A stretch of 32,925 bases of DNA from Kitasatospora griseola. Lineage in GTDB: Bacteria; Actinomycetota; Actinomycetes; Streptomycetales; Streptomycetaceae. The translations under genes and the position numbers were made by a program. The stretch's first letter is position 1; the number at the start of each line of letters is the position of its first letter. The DNA is taken from positions 8,588 to 41,512 of the forward strand of contig NZ_BMRI01000028.1 in the NCBI RefSeq assembly GCF_014648555.1. Direction: 5' to 3'. Positions 24,897 to 30,971 of the stretch are shown piece by piece. Below the pieces are notes generated by a model. That model was not told where the DNA came from, made no database searches, and saw only the letters and a program-made list of their open reading frames with translations.

Positions 24897-25805
24897 TCAG
24901 TGGGCGGCCTTCGCCTTCTCCTCCTCGGCGGCCGCCTGGATCGCCCCGCCGTCCTCGCCGAAGTAGGCGACGCCGACGGCGCTCACCACCGCGAGGACGA
25001 AGCCGAGCACGGCCAGCCAGGCCAGCCCCGGGCGGGAGGAGTCGCCGAGCCACAGGACGCCGACCGCCCCCGGGACGACGGTCTCGCCGACCACCAGCGC
25101 GGCGGTCGCGCCGTTGACGGAGCCGACCTGGAGGGCGACGGTGTGCAGGTACATGCCGCCGATGCCGGCGATCAGGATGGCGTACAGCGCCGGGTCGGAG
25201 AGCAGCGCGGTGATCGAGAACGGCTCGATGCCGTCCAGGATGCGCACCCCGATGCCCAGCGCGCCGAAGCCGAGACCGGACAGCAGACCGGCCACGATCG
25301 CCCCGCTGGAGCCGAGCCGGCGGACGATCAGCGAGCCGCCGGCGATCAGCACCACGGAGCCGATCAGCAGCGCCCAGTGGAACTCCCGGGCGGCGTGGTG
25401 GCCGCCCTCCGGCCCGGCGGCGACGGCGAGCAGCACCAGGGCACTGCACAGGATGCCGATGGACAGCCACTCCAGCTGACGGAGCCTCAGCCCGAGCAGC
25501 TTGATCGACAGCACTGCGGTGATCACCAGGTTGGCGCTGATGATGGTCTGCGACAGGAACAGCGGCAGCAGCCGCGCGGCCAGCGCGCCCAGCCCGAACC
25601 CGATGAAGTCCAGCACCGTGCCGAGGATGAACTCCCAGGTGACGGCGGCCTTGGCAGTGGAGGCGAGGCTCGGCCCGCCGTGCTCGGTGACGGTGCCGTC
25701 GGCCGCCTCCTGCCGGGCCGAACGCCGGGCGCCGACGGCTTGCAGCACCGACCCGGTGCCGTAACAGACGGACGCGGCGACGGCGGTGACGAGGCCGAGG
25801 ATCAC
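24897..25805 (-). CDS. DMT-family (EamA-like) multispanning membrane protein
   Basis: This 302-residue integral membrane protein has about nine or ten hydrophobic helices arranged as two similar halves, typical of drug/metabolite transporters (VILGLVTAVAASVCYGTGSV; IISANLVITAVLSIKLLGL; LRQLEWLSIGILCSALVLLA; ATAALVVGETVVPGAVGVLW). The C terminus is short and cytoplasmic (AAEEEKAKAAH). The substrate is unknown. The GTG start was chosen because AGGAGA lies 7 nt upstream; the open frame continues upstream through a proline-rich non-family stretch that is probably untranslated. It faces mutM tail to tail and is divergent from the TPM-like gene. Confidence 0.82.
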   Translation of the reverse strand: MILGLVTAVAASVCYGTGSVLQAVGARRSARQEAADGTVTEHGGPSLASTAKAAVTWEFILGTVLDFIGFGLGALAARLLPLFLSQTIISANLVITAVLSIKLLGLRLRQLEWLSIGILCSALVLLAVAAGPEGGHHAAREFHWALLIGSVVLIAGGSLIVRRLGSSGAIVAGLLSGLGFGALGIGVRILDGIEPFSITALLSDPALYAILIAGIGGMYLHTVALQVGSVNGATAALVVGETVVPGAVGVLWLGDSSRPGLAWLAVLGFVLAVVSAVGVAYFGEDGGAIQAAAEEEKAKAAH

Positions 25806-25925
25806 GCTGGGGTCTCCTGTCGCGGGAGGGAAGATCGTCACCACTATGCCTGCTCGCCGCCCGGACGCGGTGGGCCGGGGCCCAACTCCGGCCGGTCGGC
25901 GGGGGTTCTCGGGGGTCGGCTCGTT

Positions 25926-25969
25926 CCCGGGTAGGGGGAGACTCGGGGTCGGACCGTCCCCGGGTAGGG
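25926..25969. repeat. Direct repeat in the divergent intergenic region
   Basis: CCCGGGTAGGG occurs at 25926-25936 and again at 25959-25969, exactly 33 bp (about three helical turns) apart, upstream of the TPM-like gene and downstream of the divergent permease start. Same-face spacing is compatible with a regulator binding cooperatively, but nothing identifies one. Confidence 0.45.
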
Positions 25970-25992
25970 CGTGGATCCGGGGACGCGGCAGG

Positions 25993-25998
25993 TACGGT
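25993..25998 (+). promoter_or_regulatory. -10 box for the leaderless TPM-like gene
   Basis: TACGGT ends 6 nt before the ATG at 26005 and no Shine-Dalgarno lies between. The -35 region is not consensus, so an activator or an alternative sigma factor may be involved. Confidence 0.4.
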
Positions 25999-26004
25999 CT
26001 GAGT

Positions 26005-27393
26005 ATGAGAACTGTGCTCCGCCGCTCCCGAGCCACCGGGCCGGCCGCCGTGCTGGCAGCTCTGCTCGGCCTGCTGATGGTCCTCGGGCTGTCCGTGCCC
26101 GCCCAGGCGGCCGGGCTGAACGACGCTGCCGATTCGCTGAAGAAGAGCCAGGTCTACGTCGACCCGGCGATGACCGGCCGGTTCTCCGACGACCAGGCCG
26201 AGGCGCTGGCGAAGAAGCTGAAGAAGGCCGACAAGCCGATCTTCGTCGCGGTGCTGCCGGACAGCCAGGCCTACGCCCCGAAGAACCTGATGAACGACCT
26301 GCGCACCAAGGTCGGCATCGTCGGCGTCTACGCGGTGTGGCGGGGCAACGGGTTCGACGCCAGCGCCGACGCCAAGGCCCTGTCGAAGGACTCCGCGACC
26401 AAGCTGGCCGGCGCGTCCTTCCGCTCGAACAACGGCGACATCAACGCCACCGTCAACGAGTTCGTCGACCAGGCCGTCAAGCAGACCAAGGGCGACGGCC
26501 CGCAGCACAGCACCTCCGCGGCCTGGATCGTCGTGCCCGTGGCGCTGCTGGCGCTGGCCGGCGGCGGCGTGTTCCTGCTGTTCCGCCGCGCCAAGAAGCG
26601 CAAGCAGGAGAAGGCCCGGGCCGAACTCGCCCAGCTGCGCACCGTGGTGGACGAGGACATCACCGCGTTCGGCGAGGAGCTCGACCGGCTCGACTTCAAC
26701 CCCGGCGCCCCCGGCGCGGACGACACCCAGCGCGCCGACTACACCCGGGCGCTGGACTCCTACGACCGCGCCAAGCGGACCATGGACGAGGCCACCGAGC
26801 CCGACGACGTCCGCCCGGTCACCGAGGCGCTGGAGGACGGCCGGTTCGCGCTGGCCACGCTGGCCGCCCGCCGCGAGGGCCGGCCGGTGCCCGAGCGCCG
26901 CGTCCCGTGCTTCTTCGACCCGCGGCACGGACCCTCCACCACCGACGTCCAGTGGGCGCCGGCCGGCGGCGCGCCGCGCTCCGTCCCCGCCTGCGCCGAC
27001 GACGCGGCCCGCCTGGCCGTCGGCCAGGACCCGTACATCCGCACCGTGGAGACCGAGCACGGCCACCAGCCGTACTGGAACGCCGGCCCGGCCTACAGCC
27101 CCTGGGCGGGCGGCTACTTCGGCGGCGGCATGCTCCCCGGCCTGCTGGTCGGCACCATGCTCGGCTCGATGATCTCCAGCCCCGGCTACGCCTACGCGGG
27201 CGGCCACGGCGACTACGGCCAGGGCGGTGGCGCCGACTACACCGGCGGCGCGGACGCCGGCGAGTACTCGGGTGCGGCGTTCAACTCCGCCGACTTCTCC
27301 GGGGCCGACTTCGGCGGCGGTGACTTCGGCGGCGGAGGCGGCTTCGGCGACTTCGGCGGTGGCGACTTCGGTGGCGGGGACTTCGGCGACTGA
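26005..27393 (+). CDS. Secreted TPM-domain-like membrane-anchored protein
   Basis: This 462-residue protein has a Sec signal peptide (residues 1-35, cleavage after PAQA), an extracytoplasmic TPM-like domain (about 36-165, SQVYVDPAMTGRFSDDQAEA), one transmembrane helix (about 173-194) followed by KKRKQEKARAELAQLR, and a cytoplasmic helical domain. A second hydrophobic patch, GYFGGGMLPGLLVGTMLGSM, precedes a Gly/Asp/Phe-rich tail of five-residue units such as ADFSG-ADFGG-GDFGG. Similar proteins are common in actinobacteria; the molecular role is unknown, and TPM domains elsewhere serve in photosystem assembly or as phosphatases. The ATG lies 6 nt after a -10 box with no Shine-Dalgarno. Confidence 0.8.
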   Translation: MRTVLRRSRATGPAAVLAALLGLLMVLGLSVPAQAAGLNDAADSLKKSQVYVDPAMTGRFSDDQAEALAKKLKKADKPIFVAVLPDSQAYAPKNLMNDLRTKVGIVGVYAVWRGNGFDASADAKALSKDSATKLAGASFRSNNGDINATVNEFVDQAVKQTKGDGPQHSTSAAWIVVPVALLALAGGGVFLLFRRAKKRKQEKARAELAQLRTVVDEDITAFGEELDRLDFNPGAPGADDTQRADYTRALDSYDRAKRTMDEATEPDDVRPVTEALEDGRFALATLAARREGRPVPERRVPCFFDPRHGPSTTDVQWAPAGGAPRSVPACADDAARLAVGQDPYIRTVETEHGHQPYWNAGPAYSPWAGGYFGGGMLPGLLVGTMLGSMISSPGYAYAGGHGDYGQGGGADYTGGADAGEYSGAAFNSADFSGADFGGGDFGGGGGFGDFGGGDFGGGDFGD

Positions 27394-27414
27394 CGTCCGA
27401 TCACCCGCTGCCCC

Positions 27415-27444
27415 GGCCCCCGGTCCCTTCGCGGACCGGGGGCC
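27415..27444. terminator. Bidirectional hairpin between convergent genes
   Basis: A perfect 12-bp stem (GGCCCCCGGTCC/GGACCGGGGGCC) has a CTTCGC loop between the ends of the TPM-like gene and the MFS gene. There is no T tract, a common feature of streptomycete hairpin terminators. Confidence 0.8.
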
Positions 27445-27448
27445 GCTG

Positions 27449-28711
27449 TCATGCCCGGGCGGGGGAGGGGGCTTCGGCGGCCTCAGCGGCGACCGGCTCG
27501 GCAGGCTCCTGGCGGCCCAGGACCAGCAGGGTCAGCGCGCAGGACGCCACCTGCCAGGCGGCGCCGAAGCCCAGCACCGGGGCCGCGCCGACCCGGTCCG
27601 CGAGCGGCCCCGCCAGCGCCAGCCCGACCGGGCCGAACGCGAACGCGCCGAGCGTCCCGTACGCGCTGACCCGGCCCAGCGCCTCCGGCGGGACGTGCCG
27701 CTGCGTCAGGGTGGCGAACAGGGTGCCGCAGACGATCGAGGTGACCCCCGCGCCGACCGCGGCGACCGCCACCAGCGGCAGCGGCCAACCCAGCGCCAGC
27801 GCACCCGAGGGCAGCGCCCAGCCCACCGTCACCGCGACCGCCGTCCGCAGCGGCCGGGCGGGCCGGCGGCCGAGCAGCAGCAGTCCGCCGAGCACCGCGC
27901 CGACCCCGTACGCGCCCATCACCAGGCCCCAGCCGCCCGCCCCGCCGAGGCGCTCGTCCGCCACCACCGGGCCGAGGACCAGGAACGGCGCCCACACCAG
28001 CAGGTTGAACAGACAGGCCTGCAGCGCGCTCACCCACTGCCACCGCCGGGAGCTGAACTCGCTCCAGCCCGCCCGCAGCTCGGCGAACAAGGACTCCTCG
28101 GCGGCGGCCTCCGACACGGCGGGCGGCAGCCGGAGCAGGGCCAGCGCCACGCCGCCGACCGCGTACGAGACGGCGTCGACCAGCAGCACCCAGCCGGGGC
28201 CCGCGACGGCGGTCAGCACACCCGCGAGGGCCGGGCCGGCCACCGCGGCGCCGTTCCGGGCGATCCCCAACAGGGCGTTCGCGTCCGCGAGTTCACCGGC
28301 CGGGACGAGCCGTGGCAGCAGCGCGCCCAGGGCCGGCATGAACACCGCCTCGGCCAGCCCCCAGAACACCATCAGTGCGGCCAGCGCCCAGATCCGGCCG
28401 TGCGCGGTGAACATCAGCACCGCCGTCGCCGCCTGGGTCGCGCAGCGCAGCCCGTCCGAGCCGAGCATCACCCGGCGCGGGCCCAGCCGGTCCGCGGCCG
28501 CACCGCCGAGCACCAGCAGCAGCACGATCGGCAGGATCCGCGCGGTCATCACCACGCCGACCCCGGAGCCGCCGCCCCCGCCGTCGAGCACCGCGAAGGT
28601 GACCGCCACCGAGGCCATCGAGGATCCGAACAGGGAGACGGCGAAGCCGATGAAGAAGAGGCGGAACTCCCGCCCGCGCAGGACGGCGAGCCGCCGTGAG
28701 GTCAGCACCAT
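27449..28711 (-). CDS. MFS transporter (EntS/multidrug-exporter-like)
   Basis: This 420-residue protein has about 12 hydrophobic helices. The N terminus, LRGREFRLFFIGFAVSLFGSSMASVAVTFAVLD, is typical of the EntS/MDR branch of the major facilitator superfamily, with the loop motif GGAAADRLGPRRVMLGSDGL between helices 2 and 3 and a repeated AGPLADRVGAAP-like element in the second half. Export of a small molecule is likely; the substrate is unknown. The ATG at 28711 has no Shine-Dalgarno but follows a good promoter (TTGCCG-18-CAGTCT) by 7 nt, so it is probably leaderless. It is divergent from the recombinase-like gene across 169 bp that hold several inverted repeats. Confidence 0.9.
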   Translation of the reverse strand: MVLTSRRLAVLRGREFRLFFIGFAVSLFGSSMASVAVTFAVLDGGGGGSGVGVVMTARILPIVLLLVLGGAAADRLGPRRVMLGSDGLRCATQAATAVLMFTAHGRIWALAALMVFWGLAEAVFMPALGALLPRLVPAGELADANALLGIARNGAAVAGPALAGVLTAVAGPGWVLLVDAVSYAVGGVALALLRLPPAVSEAAAEESLFAELRAGWSEFSSRRWQWVSALQACLFNLLVWAPFLVLGPVVADERLGGAGGWGLVMGAYGVGAVLGGLLLLGRRPARPLRTAVAVTVGWALPSGALALGWPLPLVAVAAVGAGVTSIVCGTLFATLTQRHVPPEALGRVSAYGTLGAFAFGPVGLALAGPLADRVGAAPVLGFGAAWQVASCALTLLVLGRQEPAEPVAAEAAEAPSPARA

Positions 28712-28718
28712 GACCGGC

Positions 28719-28748
28719 AGACTGCCCCGCCGCCGAGGCGCCCGGCAA
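28719..28748 (-). promoter_or_regulatory. Promoter of the MFS gene (leaderless)
   Basis: On the minus strand TTGCCG (28748-28743), an 18-bp spacer and CAGTCT (28724-28719) are followed after 7 nt by the MFS start codon, so the mRNA would begin at or next to its AUG. Confidence 0.5.
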
Positions 28749-28806
28749 GGGCTTCCGGTGAAAAAGTTGAGCGTCTCGGCATCAATATTGCGAGGGGTCG
28801 GGTTGA

Positions 28807-28878
28807 CCGCAGTAAACGCAGCATTTACCGCAGTGGAGCGCGGTGTTGACGATTCGCCGGGTGCGCGATTTACTGCGG
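28807..28878. promoter_or_regulatory. Operator-like inverted repeats in the MFS/recombinase divergent region
   Basis: CCGCAGTAAA (28807-28816) has its exact reverse complement TTTACTGCGG at 28869-28878. A third, one-mismatch arm TTTACCGC (28824-28831) makes a compact dyad with the first (GCAGTAAA-7 nt-TTTACCGC, 28809-28831). The last copy overlaps the -10 box and start region of the recombinase-like gene. The AT-rich arms stand out against the surrounding GC-rich DNA. The pattern suggests a dimeric repressor that binds upstream and at the promoter and could loop the 50 bp between; the binder is unknown. Confidence 0.6.
28846..28874 (+). promoter_or_regulatory. Promoter of the recombinase-like gene (leaderless)
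   Basis: TTGACG (28846-28851), a 17-bp spacer and TTTACT (28869-28874) are followed after 6 nt by GTG 28881. The -35 is near-perfect and the -10 lies inside an operator-like arm, so the promoter looks intact and repressible. Confidence 0.6.
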
Positions 28879-28880
28879 CT

Positions 28881-29678
28881 GTGACACCTGTGGAGTTCGC
28901 CGTCGCGGCCGAGCACTACCTGGCGGAGGCCCGGCTGTCGGAGGGCTCCCGGCGGGTCTACCGGATCGCCCTGCACACCTGGGCCTGGCTGCTGGTCGGA
29001 CGCATCCCGCCGGTCGGCGCCGAGCGGCGGCGGGCCGCGCCGCCGGTGCTGCCGCTCGCCCTGCTGGACGGGCCGGGCGCGCCCCGGCGGGTGGCCGAGG
29101 CGTTCGCCGCCCGCGCCGAGGCGGTCGGCGCGCGCACCGCCAACCGCGAGCTGTCCGCGCTGCGGGCCGCCGTCCGCTGGTGGTGCGCGCGGGGCTGGCT
29201 GGCCGCCGACCCCGCCGAGGGCCTGCGCCCGCTGCCCGCCGCCGCGCCCGAACCCGCGCTCACCGACGCCCAGGTGCGGGCCGTGCTGGCGCTGCGGGCG
29301 CCACTGCGCGAGAAGGTTCTGTGGCACCTGGTACGGGAGAGCGGCGCACCGATCGAACGGCTGCTGGCGCTGGACGTGGACCGGCTCGACCCGGCCGACC
29401 GGCAGGCTCGGCCCGTCGCCGGCGAGCGTCCGCTGCGCTGGCGCGGCGGCGCCGCCCGACTGCTGCCGCTGCTGATCGCCGGACGCAGCGCCGGTCCGCT
29501 CTTCCTCACCGACCGGCGCGCCCCGGCCGGCACCCCGGAGCGCGACCGCTGCCCGCTCACCGGCCGGGCCCGGCTCTCCTACCGCCGGGCCGCCGAGCTG
29601 TTCACCGCCGCCACCGCCCCGCTGGACCCGGCCGGTCGCGGCTGGACGCTGCACCGGCTGGCCGAGCCCCGCCGCTGA
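28881..29678 (+). CDS. Degenerate, truncated tyrosine-recombinase-like protein
   Basis: This 265-residue protein has an N-terminal SAM-like core-binding domain ([41 protein letters not shown]) and the first part of a tyrosine-recombinase catalytic domain ([45 protein letters not shown]). It ends at [11 protein letters not shown], where related actinobacterial integrases continue TLHQLRHSALTH and on to the catalytic tyrosine. The HxxR box and the tyrosine are therefore missing, and the first catalytic arginine position reads P157. Recombination is not expected. The DNA-binding part, reading frame and promoter are intact, so it may be a domesticated DNA-binding protein or simply a decaying remnant. 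The start is GTG 28881, leaderless. Confidence 0.75.
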   Translation: MTPVEFAVAAEHYLAEARLSEGSRRVYRIALHTWAWLLVGRIPPVGAERRRAAPPVLPLALLDGPGAPRRVAEAFAARAEAVGARTANRELSALRAAVRWWCARGWLAADPAEGLRPLPAAAPEPALTDAQVRAVLALRAPLREKVLWHLVRESGAPIERLLALDVDRLDPADRQARPVAGERPLRWRGGAARLLPLLIAGRSAGPLFLTDRRAPAGTPERDRCPLTGRARLSYRRAAELFTAATAPLDPAGRGWTLHRLAEPRR

Positions 29679-29797
29679 ACCCCTTCGTCATGCCGCGGTA
29701 CAGCGGCGATGCCGATGGCGTGAATGCGGACGGGCCGGTGGGGAGGCACGGTGGAAGGGGCGTGAAGTCCGTTCCGTGCGCCCCTGAAGTGCCCGAC

Positions 29798-29803
29798 TAT
29801 GGT
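29798..29803 (+). promoter_or_regulatory. -10 box for leaderless acyP
   Basis: TATGGT ends exactly 6 nt before the acyP ATG at 29810, with no Shine-Dalgarno. The -35 region is weak. Confidence 0.45.
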
Positions 29804-29809
29804 CGACGC

Positions 29810-30103
29810 ATGCAAGGTCACGACAGTCACCGTTCCGTCCGCGCCACCATCTGGGTGCGTGGGCGCGTCCAGCAGGTGGGGTTCCGCTGGTGGACCAGGG
29901 CCAGGGCCCTGGAGATCGGGCTGACGGGCTACACGAGCAATCTCGGTGACGGCCGTGTCCAGGTGGTCGCCGAGGGGTCGCGGGAGGACTGCGAACGGCT
30001 GCTCGCCGCGCTTCGCGGGCCCGGAACGCCAGGTCGGGTCAGTGGAGTCACGGAAATCTGGAGCGCCGTGGGCGACGGATACGAGGGCTTCGCGATCCGA
30101 TGA
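29810..30103 (+). CDS. acyP: Acylphosphatase
   Basis: Acylphosphatase hydrolyses carboxyl-phosphate bonds of small acyl phosphates. The 97-residue protein has the signature [18 protein letters not shown] with catalytic R26, and [16 protein letters not shown] with catalytic N44, then the C-terminal strand YEGFAIR. The length is normal for the family. The ATG at 29810 follows a -10-like TATGGT by 6 nt, consistent with a leaderless mRNA; the frame is open far upstream but is not family-like. In streptomycetes acyP precedes smc, as here. Confidence 0.95.
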   Translation: MQGHDSHRSVRATIWVRGRVQQVGFRWWTRARALEIGLTGYTSNLGDGRVQVVAEGSREDCERLLAALRGPGTPGRVSGVTEIWSAVGDGYEGFAIR

Positions 30104-30485
30104 GAACACCGCGGTTGCCGGTCGGAGGAGAGCCGCCGGCAACTGCCGGTGTCGTGTGGTTGCCATCCGGGCAGACTCGTGGTTGACTCCGCAAGCGTAG
30201 TGATCCACTACCCCGGCCGACGGCGTGACGACCCCGCCATGCAGGTGACAGGGGCGCGGTAGCGTGCGGTGATCGTGTTGACCCGTACCGTCTTTGGTGA
30301 GACGCTGGAAACCCGCGCACAGGTCTGAGTTTACCGGCGAGGCTCCGCCGTGTGAGCATGCCACTCACCAGCGGCAGTCCCGTAGTGCCCAGCCAGCACG
30401 TCCGGCGCGCAGGCGCGTGCGTATCCCTTCCCCCAAGACCCACACCGTACACGGTTCGGTCACTCAGCGTGGAGGACCATACATC
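30104..30485 (+). other. Non-coding interval between acyP and the small coiled-coil gene
   Basis: No credible gene is visible in these 382 bp. The interval holds TTGACT (30183-30188) and, shortly after it, a perfect dyad GTAGTG-ATC-CACTAC at 30197-30211. It also has a second TTGACC at 30278-30283 and a short dyad ACCGT-AC-ACGGT at 30444-30455. The GGAGGA at 30471-30476 is the ribosome-binding site of the next gene. A long regulated leader for the downstream gene is possible. Confidence 0.5.
30197..30211. promoter_or_regulatory. Perfect dyad GTAGTG-ATC-CACTAC
   Basis: Six-base arms with a 3-nt centre form an operator-sized palindrome, 8 bp downstream of a TTGACT -35-like box and about 275 bp before the small coiled-coil gene. 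The spacing would put it over the -10 region of that promoter, typical of a repressor site. Confidence 0.45.
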
Positions 30486-30689
30486 ATGGCAAAGGCGCTT
30501 CTCGGGTACGTCGGCGGCCCCGACCCGCGAATGCTCTCCGAGATGCGACGGCTTCAGCAGCGCGTCCAGGACCTGGAGAACGAGCTCATGAAGCTCCAGG
30601 CCGAGAACGATGCGCTGATCGCTGTCGCTGACGAGCACTCGTTGCTCAACAGCATCGACCTGGACCAGCGCGAGCCGGCCCTCACCTGA
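30486..30689 (+). CDS. Small coiled-coil protein of unknown function
   Basis: This 67-residue soluble protein starts MAKALLGYVGGPDPRMLSEM and continues as a single predicted coiled coil with leucine-type heptads (RRLQQRVQDLENELMKLQAE), ending SLLNSIDLDQREPALT. It probably dimerises. I recognise it as a small protein conserved next to acyP and smc in streptomycetes but know no function for it. The ATG is well supported by GGAGGA 9 nt upstream; longer in-frame starts lie in the non-coding interval. A terminator follows, so it is separate from smc. Confidence 0.85.
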   Translation: MAKALLGYVGGPDPRMLSEMRRLQQRVQDLENELMKLQAENDALIAVADEHSLLNSIDLDQREPALT

Positions 30690-30775
30690 TCGACACGGTC
30701 CATCCGATCGCTCGTGGTCCTCACGATCGACGCTGTGACGCACTGAGCGTCCCCGACAAGGGGATGGCAGCCTGC

Positions 30776-30802
30776 AAGGGACGTCCGAGGCGGACGTCCC
30801 TT
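30776..30802 (+). terminator. Terminator after the small coiled-coil gene
   Basis: A perfect 12-bp stem, AAGGGACGTCCG/CGGACGTCCCTT, has a 3-nt AGG loop and lies 86 nt beyond the stop codon and upstream of the smc promoter region. The T tract is minimal. Confidence 0.85.
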
Positions 30803-30893
30803 CGTCGTGTCCGCGGTCTTCTTCTGCCGCAACATGCCCCGCTCGCGGCGTGGCCAAACCCCCACCTGAGGGCTGCCGGGCGGCCCGGCCGGA

Positions 30894-30899
30894 TACAGT
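30894..30899 (+). promoter_or_regulatory. Possible -10 box for smc
   Basis: TACAGT fits TANNNT and would give a leader of about 65 nt before the smc GTG. No consensus -35 is evident. Confidence 0.3.
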
Positions 30900-30971
30900 C
30901 GCCAGCGGTGGGCCTCCGTGCGGGACGGCCCCCACGGGCGGCGATCACGGCAGGGCGAGGAGGACGGGCGG

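Noticed and set aside
28740..28880. Longer upstream start for the recombinase-like gene
   Set aside because: The upstream in-frame region overlaps the MFS promoter and the operator repeats, and GTG 28881 sits 6 nt after a complete promoter.
28881..29678. Active integrase of a genomic island inserted at the tRNA genes at 35-359
   Set aside because: It lacks the catalytic residues, lies 28 kb away, and no repeated tRNA 3' end (att site) is visible near it.
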